The position numbers and the translations under genes are program-made. The notes under the pieces are model-generated. The model ran no database searches. It saw nothing but the letters and a program-made list of their open reading frames with translations, and had not been told where the DNA came from. From positions 62,001 to 126,000 of the forward strand of contig JAFEMH010003609.1 of assembly GCA_022495995.1 (NCBI GenBank): a stretch of DNA of 64,000 nucleotides. The letters run 5' to 3'. Shown piece after piece: positions 1 to 9,669 of the stretch. The stretch is from Adenophora triphylla var. japonica. Its lineage: Eukaryota; Streptophyta; Magnoliopsida; Asterales; Campanulaceae. Positions within the stretch are counted from its first letter, which is position 1. Every line of letters starts with the position of its first letter.

Positions 1-308
1 ACCTTCGACACTGATATCCAAAATGTTTTAGGCCCTCAAATAAGCCTTTAGAGTTTTTATTAATAAAGTACTAAAAGATGATCAGTGGTATGTTTAAAAT
101 GACCAGTGGTGATGTTACAGAGGTCCAATTTGCGTATTGAAAAGTGTAGGGGTGTTGAAAAGTTTCGATTATTTACAAAAATATCATTGCACATTTTAAA
201 AAATAAATCAGTTATTTACAAAATGTCACCGCGCATTCAAAACACTTTTTTTCTAGTCAATAGAAAAAATGCATTTTTATAAAACCAACTCAAAATAAAA
301 AAAGATTA
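1..308. other. AT-rich intergenic DNA, no gene seen
   Basis: No coding sequence, RNA gene or repeat end could be recognised here. The stretch is AT-rich with short A runs and ends at the left terminus of a Stowaway-like MITE. Confidence 0.5.
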
Positions 309-858
309 CTCTCTCCGTCCATTTTGAAAGGGCACAAATTTTCTTTTTGGGCATCCCATTTGAAAGGTCACAACCCAAAAATGAAAAGTTTTTTATCACT
401 TTTTTATTTGTGGGATCCACTTGTCATATTCTCACAATAAATACATACTCCCTCCGTCCCATAAAACATTACCCATTTTACTATTTTGGGCGTCCCACTT
501 TAAAGTCTCACTTTCCTAAAAAGGAAATTTTTTAATACTTCTTTATTCATGGGACCCACTTGTCATACTCACAACACTTTTCAAATTTACTATTCTCTCC
601 ACTCATTCTCTCTCCTCCCACTCACAACACCTACTTTAATAATATTATTTCTTATTTTCCGTTCTCAACAGTAAAGGAGTAAAGTTTTATGAAACGGAGG
701 GAGTATCTATTAACTTTTCCCTACCCCACTTCTCTTTCCTATATCACATTTCACTCACAACATTTAGTCTACTATATATTTTTTCTCTTTTCTACATTAT
801 TTTTTTTTAATTTTTGCGCAAGACACAAACTTTGTCCTTTCGAACAGGACGGAGGAAG
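309..858. mobile_element. Stowaway-like MITE (outer), interrupted by a second MITE
   Basis: The left end reads CTCTCTCCGTCC after a TA, and the right end reads GGACGGAGGAAG before a TA, so the ends are inverted copies of the Stowaway terminus with TA target duplications (307-308 and 859-860). The interior is split by the MITE at 448-703. Without that insert the element is about 290 bp, normal for Stowaway. It has no coding capacity and would depend on a mariner-type transposase supplied elsewhere. Confidence 0.75.
448..703. mobile_element. Stowaway MITE nested in an older MITE
   Basis: The ends CTCCCTCCGTCCCATAA and TTATGAAACGGAGGGAG are inverted and flanked by TA at 446-447 and 704-705. It is 256 bp, non-coding, and inserted in the MITE that spans 309-858. 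The terminal sequence matches the Stowaway family. Confidence 0.85.
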
Positions 859-899
859 TATTTTGTAAGGAAATCGTTAAACGCGTTTGAGCAATAGAT

Positions 900-1102
900 A
901 GTTGGCTATTTGGACGGTACAATGGAATAAAATGAGTACAATGAATTAAATGAATTGACTTGTTGATCAGGCTTCAACTATTTTTTCATTGAAATTTTTG
1001 AGTTGGCTATTTGGAGTTTTGGACTATTGTACAATGGAATAAAATGAGTTAAATGAATTGACTTGTTGATGAGGCTTCAACTATTTTTTCATTGAAATTT
1101 TT
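900..1102. repeat. Direct tandem duplication, unit about 101 bp
   Basis: Two adjacent copies share the phrases GTTGGCTATTTGGA, CAATGGAATAAAATGAG and GGCTTCAACTATTTTTTCATT, starting near 901 and 1002. The copies differ by a few bases and small indels. No coding content was seen. Confidence 0.75.
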
Positions 1103-1477
1103 GGTGGTCTTGACCTTGATGATTGGGGGGTAATTGAGTGTGTGAGAGAAAATGTAGTACATTTGTTGTCATTTGTGTTGGAAAGAAATACATAAATGTG
1201 TTAGGCAATTGGTGAGTTAAGTAATAAGATAGTCACTTATTTATTGATCTTTTTACCTATTCATCACTGAATTGTTTCTTTTTACGATTTCGTCGTTAAC
1301 CTAATTACTTAGTTTACCACGTCATTCTTCCGTCTCATTTCCGTCCAAACTGTCATTAAAACTGACTATTTGATACGCTGATATCATAAAAATGTTGAGT
1401 TTGCAGTACATTTGGTCAAGATTTGCTGATTTGGTTATCAAAGGGGGTACAAATGAAAATTATTGAACTAGAGACCC

Positions 1478-2144
1478 CCCCCCCAAATTCAAAGTATAGA
1501 GCGGTTAAAATTAAAATATGAATTTATAAATAAACCCCTCTTTATAAAAAAAACAATTATTTTTTAACTTTCTTTTTTTTCCTTTTCTCCTTGCAGGTAA
1601 AATTTCATCACTGCCACCCTGAAACGATTAATTTTGAAAACCAATTTTGCACCACCCCACTAAAACCACTATATCCGCCGTCACTGAATTCATCGTCATC
1701 GCCATCACTATAACTATCCACCACCATTAACATTACACAGTCATCACTGCCATGCAAATAATGTCCCCAAAATCAATCCCCATTCACATTTAGCCCAGAT
1801 TCAAGAAAATCAAAACCCAAAACAAAATCCAATTTCAAAAATATTCATCTGACTTAAAGAAAGTTGAAATAATGTACTCAAAACCTGCTAGAAGTTAGAG
1901 AGAAGATTTTCTCTCTCTAGAATTTTTCTTTCCCTAGATGCTTCTTGCTTGGCCGAATTCTCTTCTTCTCTTTCTAAGATTTCTCTTGTTTGTTATGATT
2001 TCTAATCTCATCCACCATCTTTGATTTTAGATTTCATATACACAGTTGTTTTTTTAATCGGATTCTTGGCCAATTTTGGTTACTTGTCGTGGAGGCTTTC
2101 TGCCTTCACTTGGGTTCTCTTTGCTTTGGAATCTACAATCTTTC
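1478..2144. other. Non-coding: remnant of inverted-repeat element and probable LINE 5' UTR
   Basis: No gene was seen. The left part (to about 1880) contains codon-like GCCGTCACTGAATTCATCG runs that resemble, in inverse orientation, the sequence near 7980-8040 and may be inner parts of the flanking inverted repeat. The CT-rich stretch from about 1890 onward leads directly into LINE ORF1 and is probably the LINE 5' UTR. The exact LINE 5' boundary is not visible. Confidence 0.4.
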
Positions 2145-4032
2145 ATGGTGAAGGCTGCGAATAGTCCTTCTTCGAAGGACAAGGATGATGGTGGTGGTCC
2201 CAAGTGGTCAAAGAGAAAGCTATGAAGCTGTGAGGAAGCGCAGAGCACAAACTCATGCGCGGCCGCCGAAACCGAAAATCTGGTTCCTTCTATAATTGAT
2301 CCTTCTATTTCGGTTGATGTCCCAATTAACCATAGCATTGATGTTGATAATATTGTGGATGATAATCTTAAGTCAAAGATTGTTGAATGGAACGAAAAGG
2401 GCTTTGATTCTAATGAGATTAACAATGATGTTCATCATGCGGCTAGAGCAGATTCTGGAAATAGTGGCGGCATTGTTGGTGATTGCATGGAGGTTGAGGC
2501 GGATTTGCTTGCTAAATCCTCTTCGCAGCTGCGCATTGGAGATATTTCGATGGTGTTCAAGGCAGGAACCACCGTGAGTGGTGGTGGTGGAGTAAAACCG
2601 GTGGTGGAGGGTGGCGGATCATCCAAAGCTGCCAAGAAAACTGAAAGGCGAAAGGGTAAGGCTGTTGGAGTTTCCAATGACGATGATAATGCATCAGGAC
2701 AACTTGGAGATAATTCCAAGACGAAGATTCATGAGGGCAAATTGAAAGGGCATAAGGGTGATAATTCCAAGGCTGTCGTGGTCTCCAAGGCTGCTCATGC
2801 AACCGGTAACACCAAGCTGAATTTTGCAGGGATTTTCAAGGAGAATAGAGTAGAAGGGAATGGATTTCAGCTGCAATTTCATGACACCATGGAGGAGGAT
2901 GTTGTATTGGACGAAAATGCTGAGATCCCCGTCGAAGCTTCATGGGGATATTGCTTAATTGGGTGCTTTACAGGCCCTTTCTCCGGTCGTATTTCTCTTA
3001 ACGCCATTATTAATGGCTGGGGTGTTAATTGCCGTGTGACTCCATATGGGAAAGGGTGGACTGTATTCAAATTCAAAAGTGAGAAAGATAGAGCTGTGGT
3101 TCTTCAAGGCGGACCATACATGACATACGGTAAGACGTTAATGTTGAAGGTTGTTGACGATGGGGTTATGCTAACGGACGATCTTTTCATGAAAGTCCCT
3201 ACATGGGTCCAACTTAAAGATGTTCCTCTTTGTGTTTGGAGTGTTACCGGCCTAAGTAAACTTTCGTCAAAGGTTGGAGTTCCGTTGTATACAGATAAGG
3301 TTACTCCTGAAAGGTCCAAGATGAACTTTGCTCGGTGCCTTATTGAGGTTGATGTGAGTAAACCTCCGGTGATGGAGTTTGGTGTGAAAATGTCAAGAGA
3401 TAGGAGGTATATACAAAAAGGTGGCATATGAGCACTATCCGAATTATTGTTGTGAGTGCAAGCAATTTGGGCATAACTTCTTCAAATGTCCTAAGCTTTG
3501 TAAGGATAATTCGGCTTCTAAAGATATTTAACCAATTGGTGATGTAAGGCCAATTGTTGCTTACGTGCCCAAGAAGAGTGTTGATAATAAAGGTAAAGGT
3601 CCCTCTACTTCAGGCCCGAAATCTGCTAAGAATTTTGCTCAGAATTCTGCTCAGAAATCTGCTCCGAATTCTGTTCCTTCTACCTCCAATTCTCGGCATA
3701 ACAGGAACAGCTTTGGGGTATTGAACAACATTGGGACGAAGGGGTTCCGGGACATTTCTAGTGCTGAACAGGAGCCATTTACTTCTGTTTTTGGGACTGT
3801 TTTTGAGGCTGAAGAGGTTGGGATAACCGAGATGGATGTTGGGGAAGATAGCAATGATGAAACAGCTGCGAAGGATGATCATGGGGCTGGAAATTCAGGG
3901 ACAGCCGAGCATGAGGTTGGGAATGCAGATTTTGTTGGTGTTGAGAAGGATAACGGTGGCACATGGGTCCCGGTGGGTAAAAAGGGATCAAGGAGGCGCG
4001 GAGGGGCTAAATTCTCCTTGGTTTCCCAATGA
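2145..4032 (+). pseudogene. LINE ORF1: DUF4283 / zinc-knuckle nucleocapsid-like protein, broken
   Basis: In L1-type LINEs, ORF1 protein binds the element RNA and forms the ribonucleoprotein. The likely original start is ATG 2145, because the frame reads MVKAANSPSSKDKDD and stays in phase with the long open stretch 2355-3431. An in-frame TGA at 2223 interrupts it. Residues encoded near 2935-3370 (WGYCLIGCFTGPFSG, GWTVFKFKSEKDRAVV) look like the DUF4283 fold. A frameshift near 3415 then leads to a CCHC knuckle (CCECKQFGHNFFKC), followed by a TAA at 3529 and a low-complexity acidic tail to 4032. The stop overlaps the ORF2 start. Two stops and one frameshift indicate a dead copy. Confidence 0.8.
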
Positions 4033-7000
4033 AGATTCTATCTTGGAACGTAAGGGGGCTTTGTGGCCGCTCCTCTCACTCAGCCACTCAACATATCGTA
4101 AGTAAGTTTGTTTATGTTCATTCAGTCTCGATCTTGTGCTTATTGGAGTCCAAAGTTTCTCGGGCTCGGTTTGGTGCATTTTCTTCTTCCCGATTCCCGG
4201 GTTGGGATCATTACATAAACCATGACTTTATTGATGGTGGGCGTATGCTAGTTTTATGGGACTCTTCTCGTGTATCTTGCATTGTTCTTGAAATTGGTTC
4301 ACAACACATCCATCTTCAAGTTCAATGCAAGATTACTCAAGTCTCATTTTATGTTACTTTTGTATATCCGGTATATGCTATCATGGAGAGACGTAGCCTT
4401 TGGAATCATCTAGTTACAATGGGCTCTTCTTTTCTTTGCCTTGGATTGTGATGGGTGACTTCAATTGCTATTCTTCTCCTAATGATAAGGTTGGTGGCTT
4501 CCCTTTGAGGCCTTATGATATTCAAGACTTAGCTTCCTTTCGTATGACGTTGGGTCTTGAGGATGCGCCTTCTATTGGGCCTTTCTATACTTGGACTAAT
4601 GGCTCCATTTGGTCCAAGCTTGATCGCGTGCTCATTAATGGTTCGTGGGGTTCTCTTGGCTTGGACTGCTCGGCTTCTTTCTTGCCTGTGGAGCCGCTTA
4701 GTGACCATTGCCCGATCGTTGTTTCATTGGTTAAAAATGTCTTGGGGGGGACTCGGCCCTTCAAGTTTTTCAGCATGTGGCTTGATCATTCCTCATTTGA
4801 TGATATTTTGAAGAATGTGTGGAGCTTTGATTTTCATGGCACGGCTTAATACAATTTGGTCTCTAAATTGAAGGCTCTTAAAGGGCCGCTCAAACCCTTG
4901 AATAGGGACGCATTTGGGAGCATCTTTGAGAAGACTAAGGAGGCCAATTCCGCCTTCAAAACAGCCATTCTTAATCATATGGAGGATCCCCTTAATGATG
5001 GTTTGAAAGTGGAGTGTCAAAGCCTTCGTAAAAAGGCATGCTTTCTTTTAAATATGGAGAGGAGTTTCATTGCGCAAAAATCGGGATGCAAGTATTTGGT
5101 GGAAGGGGATCGGTGTTCTAAATACTTTCATAGTCTCATTAAAAGGGACAATATGCGAAAATCTATTTCTCATATTGTCAAAGAGGATGGATCTCTCACT
5201 TCGTCCATTGATGAGGTTGCTACTATGCTTGTAGATTTTTATAAATCTCTGTTTGGGGTTGCTAGGAAAGTTGATGAGATTAATGACTCCATTATTCGGC
5301 ATGGTTCTCTTCTTGGGCCTATTGACTCACGCACTTATCGCTCCTCTTCTTGATGTTGAAATCAAGGAGGCTTTATTTGATATTGGGAATGATAAAGCTC
5401 CCGGTCCAGATGGTTATACTTTCGGTTTCTTTAAAGCTCGTTGGAATGTTGTTGGTAGTAATGTTTGTGGTGCGGTTCGTGAATTTTTCGACACAGGGAC
5501 TCTCTTGAAAAACTGGAATCACACCAACATAGTCTTGATTCCCAAAGCTGCCAACTCTCCTAGTGCCTCTGATTTTTGGCCCATAGGGCTTACCAATGTC
5601 TTTTATAAAATTATTTCTAAGATTTTGGTGAACCGTCTGGCTGGCGCTCTTCCTCCTTTGATTGATAAAGCCCAAGGGGCCTTTGTTTCGGGGCGGAATA
5701 TTGTGGATAACATTTTTGTGGCCCAAGAGCTTGTGCGTGGCTATAATAGGGCGAGGTGTACTCCTTCATGTATGTTGATGGTGGATATTCGCAAGGCCTT
5801 TGACACTGTTTCTTGGCATTTTCTTGAGAGAATTTTGAGGATTTTTGGCTTTTTGGACAGATTTGTGGGGTGGATTTTGGCATGTATATGTCACTCCTCA
5901 TTTTCGGTTTCTGTTAATGGCAGCCTTCACGGTTTTTTTGAGGGGAAGAGGGGGCTTCGGCAAGGTGATCCTATGTCTTCATATTTATTCATTCTTTGTA
6001 TGGAATACCTCTCTAGGATGTTGAAGGCCAAGACGGATGCTAATGGGTTCAAATTCCATCCAAAGTGCGGGGACTCTCGCATTTCTCATCTTGCTTTCGC
6101 GGATGATCTTATGCTTTTCTCTTATGGTAATTTGTCCTCGGTTAGTGTTCTTATGGATTGCTTAGAGGCTTTTGAAGCCGTTTCTGGGCTGGCTTTAAAT
6201 CCTTCCAAGTCCTTCATTTATATGGCTGGAGTTAGGGATGATGTTCGGTTGGAGATTCTAAACCGTGTGGGGTTTGTTGAAGGCACATTTCCTGTTCGGT
6301 ATTTGGGCATCCCTTTGGCTCCCAATTCAGTCTCTGTGAAGGATTTTGCTCCTTTCACTGAGGCTATAGATTCTTACATTCAGAAGTGGGGGCAAAAATC
6401 TCTCTCATATGCAGGAAAGGTGGAGCTTATTAGATCGGTTATTCAGGGAGTGGAAGGTTTTTGGTTTCAGGTCTTCCCTTTACATGCGGCTGTTCTTGAT
6501 AAGATCAGATCTTCTTGTATTAATTTCTTTTGGGGTGGGCGGCCTGCTCATATTGCTTGGGATAATATTTGCACCCCAAAAGATGAAGGAGGGCTCAGAC
6601 TTATGGATATCAAGGTTTGGAACCTTGCTTTGATTGCTCGTTCTCTTTGGCTGTTTCACTCAAATGCGGATTCCATTTGGGTCAAACTAGTCAAGGATTA
6701 TTATCTTCGAGGTTCTTCTTTTTGGGATTATGTTTCTCGTGATAGAGACTCTTTTCTCATAAAAAAGCTTTGTGGTATTCGAGATAGCCTCTTTAGCATT
6801 TTTGGAGGGCGTGACGCTACTATCTTGGGCCTTCAAAATTGTTGTGTGGGCTCCAAGTTGGACTCTTCTTTGGTTTATGATATCTTGCGTTCTCAGCATG
6901 TTAAGCGCCCGTGGATGAAACTTATTTGGAAATCTTTTATTCCTCCTAAGTTTTCATTTATCATGTGGCTTTCATGTTGGAACCGTTTGGCGACTAGAGA

Positions 7001-7382
7001 CACCCTCTCCTACATGAATTTGGAGAATGTCTCGTGTGTTTTTTGCAACTTGGAGGCGAAATCCCATGACCATTTGTTTTTCGCTTGTCCTTTCACCATG
7101 GCCGTTTGGAACTCTATTCTGGTCTTGGCTTGGCATTCTGAGGCAAATGTCTACTTTGGAGAGTTGCATTAAGTGGATTAAGAAGGATCATGGTGGGAAG
7201 TCTTTGAGATCAAAGGATGTTTTACTTGCTTTTTCTGTGGTGGTTAACGACATTTGGAAGGCCCGTAATGCATTGCTTTTGATGGTGATGTTGTTACCAC
7301 TACGGATATCATCTTTAGAGTTAAGCTTGCAGCCTATCGCATTTTATCTACTTTGTATCCTTCTTATAGGATCGAGTTCTAG
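4029..7382 (+). pseudogene. LINE ORF2: endonuclease-reverse transcriptase, broken
   Basis: ORF2 would nick target DNA and prime reverse transcription at the nick. ATG 4029 gives MKILSWNVRGL, the conserved start of the L1 endonuclease. GDFNCYSSP and LSDHCPIVV (4450-4730) are later endonuclease motifs. The reverse transcriptase shows NDKAPGPDGYTFGFFK near 5390, GLRQGDPMSSYLF near 5960 and the catalytic FADDL near 6100. A zinc-binding RT-associated region follows (VSCVFCNLEAKSHDHLFFAC, near 7030-7090). Breaks are a frameshift near 4400-4450, TAA at 4847, and frameshifts near 5330, 7150 and 7280. The catalytic residues persist, so decay is by indels and stops, not loss of motifs. The probable original stop is TAG 7380-7382. 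Confidence 0.85.
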
Positions 7383-7487
7383 AGTTTTTTCTCCTCCTTG
7401 TTTTTATCCCTGGTATGCCCCGTAGACTTCTTGTATTCATTTCTTATCCTTGAATTGAATTCCTCGTTGTAAAAAAATATATATATA

Positions 7488-7772
7488 CTCCCTCCGTTCC
7501 ACACCAATTGATACTTATTTCCTTTTTGGTCCGTCCCACACCAATTGATACTTAACCAAAATGGAAAGGAATATTCACTATTTATCCCACTCATTCTCTC
7601 TCCTATTTTACTTTTTCACTCACAACATTCTCTCTCCTAACTATTCCTCCCACTCATTCTCTCTCCTATTTTACTTTTACACTCACAACATTCTCTCTCC
7701 ACTTTTTCTCTCTTACCTTTCCTTAATCCGCGTGCCCATTTTTTTGGTATCAAATGGTGTGGAACGGAGGAG
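7488..7772. mobile_element. Stowaway MITE abutting the LINE 3' end
   Basis: The left end CTCCCTCCGTTCCACACCA and right end TGGTGTGGAACGGAGGAG are inverted, with TA-rich flanks. The element is about 285 bp and non-coding. It sits directly after the LINE poly-A and a short (TA)n run. Confidence 0.8.
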
Positions 7773-8302
7773 ATATATATATATATATTCAAAACATTCA
7801 AAATCCAACACAATATACATTCAAGACATTCAAACACAAAATCAATTGAAACACTGAATTTATATATTGATGTAGTGTGCTTGGACTGTGGTGTATATTG
7901 CAAATCTACACCAAATCGGGCTCCTTTTCCCTGCTCCAAACTAGATTCGCCGGGTAGATTGGGACGTTGATTGCAGCGAAGATGGGGACGACAATGGCGG
8001 CGAAGGTGGGGACGACGATGACGGCGAAGGTGAGAGCTATTCCAGATTTCTATGTTTGGGGTAGAAGAGGGGGAGACAGAGAGGAAAGAGGCGGTTGGAA
8101 AAGAAGGGCGGGGAGGATGGTAGTAGGGGTTTGGCCAGTGGTGGATGGAGGGGCAGTGTGGGAATGAGGAGTGAGCATTGCAAGTGAGGGAGGAAGAAAA
8201 AGCTTGAAAATGCCAAATGGGTTATTGTTTATTAAAAGTGGGGGCTGAGAATAAGGATAAGGGTTTTGTTTCCTTTATTTATTTCTTGTTTTTTTATTTT
8301 CT
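7773..8302. other. Non-coding interior of the inverted-repeat element
   Basis: No convincing gene. A short open stretch near 7970-8165 encodes a repetitive AAKVGTTMTAKV-type peptide, produced by imperfect repeats of GGGACGACGATGACGGCGAAG, and has no recognisable domain. Confidence 0.4.
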
Positions 8303-8570
8303 AGGGTCACTAATTTAATAAATTGCATTTTCAACCCTTTTATTTTCACATCAGCAAATCTTGACCAAGTCTATTGCCAACTCAGCATTTTCATAACATT
8401 AACATGCCACATATTTGGACGGAAATGAGACGGAATGATACTATGATAAACTAAGTAATTAGATTAAGAATGAAATCGTAAATAGAAATAATTTGGTGAC
8501 GAATAGCTAATAAAAAAGTGAATAGGGTAGTGACTAAATTGTTATTTAACTCGGCAAATGGTTAATAAGG

Positions 8571-8766
8571 CAAGTTTGTCCATCTTTCAAGTTGGAAAGA
8601 AGTGCATCAATCATTTTGATTACATTTATGACATGGAGTGTTCATGGATTATTTGATGTTTGCTCGTCTTTTTTATTTTTTTAAGAAAAATAATAATTAT
8701 ATGTGAGAAGAGTTTTATCTTAATGAATGGTGTTTTATCTATTTGTATCCTCGTAAAATTATATTG
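8571..8766. other. Left flank of the Tat element
   Basis: AT-rich sequence with no gene. It ends with TATTG (8762-8766), which pairs with TATCG (35128-35132) as the likely 5-bp target duplication of the Tat element, one mismatch. Confidence 0.4.
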
Positions 8767-9595
8767 TGAACGGAATAATTTTTGATGGGCCAAGCCCAAG
8801 TCGTTCCCTCCAAGGAACGGGCTCAACAGGCCCACTAAGAGATCAAGCTCGAAGAATCAACTCAAGATTTGGGTCGTGGCTCGTCAAACAATGGATGGCA
8901 GTCGTCGCCATTGAGCGACCAAGCCCATCGAATGACGAGCCATCTCCCCCATGGGTCGTAACCCATCCAATCGACACCAGAGTTGGAGCCCAAGCCCATC
9001 CAAAGATGAGGTATCTCGTTTTGGCACTCGCTCATCGATCCATCTGTCAAGCGACGACCCTCCTAGACATACAGCTCTAGGTCGTCGTTCTACATAGATT
9101 GCTCAACATAGATAAAGTCAAACCTGCCACTTGGCCATTCTGTACATATGTCCCCACGAAACTAGCTGAGCCGCAGAAGTGTGCATGACTTTTTATTATA
9201 AGGCAAACCACCGTACATGACAGTACAATAACAGCAGTAATTGCAATTACGGAGCAATTACAAGACGCCACGTGGACACGTGGAGACAAAACCAATCTAA
9301 CAGTTGGTGATGATCAAATCCAACGGTCCAGATGGGAACCCTAGTTTCCCTCATCCGCTATAAATATGTGAACAGTCTCTTGGGCTAAGGTAATGCATTT
9401 TTCCATATTCACATATACACACCCACTATTTCCTTATCACCTTCTCCAGCCCAAACTGATTCTCACGCCGGAGGGCCTTGCCGGACAAGCCCCGGCGCAG
9501 TTCACGGTTTCTTTCTGGTGTTGTACAGGTCTCAAGTCAGCCCTTTGTTCTGCTGAACCACAATAGCTGAGCCCGAACGATTTTCTGCGTCATCA
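8767..9595 (+). repeat. Tat element 5' LTR
   Basis: 829 bp, starting TGAACGG and ending CGTCATCA. It is highly similar to 34148-35127. A TATA box (CTATAAATATG) lies at 9358-9368. The 3' LTR is longer mainly because it carries 145 extra bases. Confidence 0.9.
9358..9368 (+). promoter_or_regulatory. TATA box of the Tat 5' LTR
   Basis: CTATAAATATG stands in the distal half of the LTR, where the U3/R promoter is expected. The matching CTATAAATACG is at 34747-34757 in the 3' LTR. Confidence 0.6.
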
Positions 9596-9598
9596 GAG

Positions 9599-9618
9599 TG
9601 GTTCCATTGCCGGGAATC
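9599..9618 (+). promoter_or_regulatory. Primer-binding site of the Tat element
   Basis: TGGTTCCATTGCCGGGAATC begins 4 bases after the 5' LTR. The TGG start (pairing with tRNA CCA) and the GCCGGG core are as expected for a tRNA primer. The primer is perhaps an Asp- or Arg-type tRNA, but its identity is not certain. Confidence 0.6.
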
Positions 9619-9669
9619 GTTCGTTGGAGACTTCACCAAGACTAAAGAACAACCGAAAAATACCTGGAG

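Larger units (their letters stand above)
1890..7487 (+). mobile_element. L1-clade LINE (non-LTR retrotransposon), decayed
   Basis: The unit has the plant L1 layout. ORF1 carries a DUF4283-type RNA-binding region and a CCHC knuckle. ORF2 follows, overlapping by ATGA, with apurinic-type endonuclease, reverse transcriptase and a C-terminal zinc-binding RT-associated domain. A short A-run at 7471-7477 (GTAAAAAAAT) closes the 3' end just before a MITE. Several stops and frameshifts make it immobile. The 5' end is approximate and no target duplication was resolved. Confidence 0.8.
1201..8570. mobile_element. Large inverted repeat flanking a LINE: candidate MULE-like/long-TIR DNA transposon
   Basis: The left arm (1201-1477) and right arm (8303-8570) are diverged reverse complements. 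Shared blocks include CTAATTACTTAGTTTA, CCGTCTCATTTCCGTCCAAA and TGGTCAAGATTTGCTGAT, in the same order and spacing. The arms are about 270 bp. Weaker similarity may extend inward, where both sides have GACGACGATGGCGGC-like sequence. Long terminal inverted repeats of this kind are typical of Mutator-like elements, but no transposase and no convincing 9-bp target duplication were identified. The material between the arms is largely a later L1 LINE and a Stowaway MITE. Family assignment is inference; the inverted arms are seen directly. Confidence 0.55.

Noticed and set aside
7967..8167. Frame with AAKVGTTMTAKV repeats
   Set aside because: Short, repetitive, inside a transposon arm region, and without a domain.
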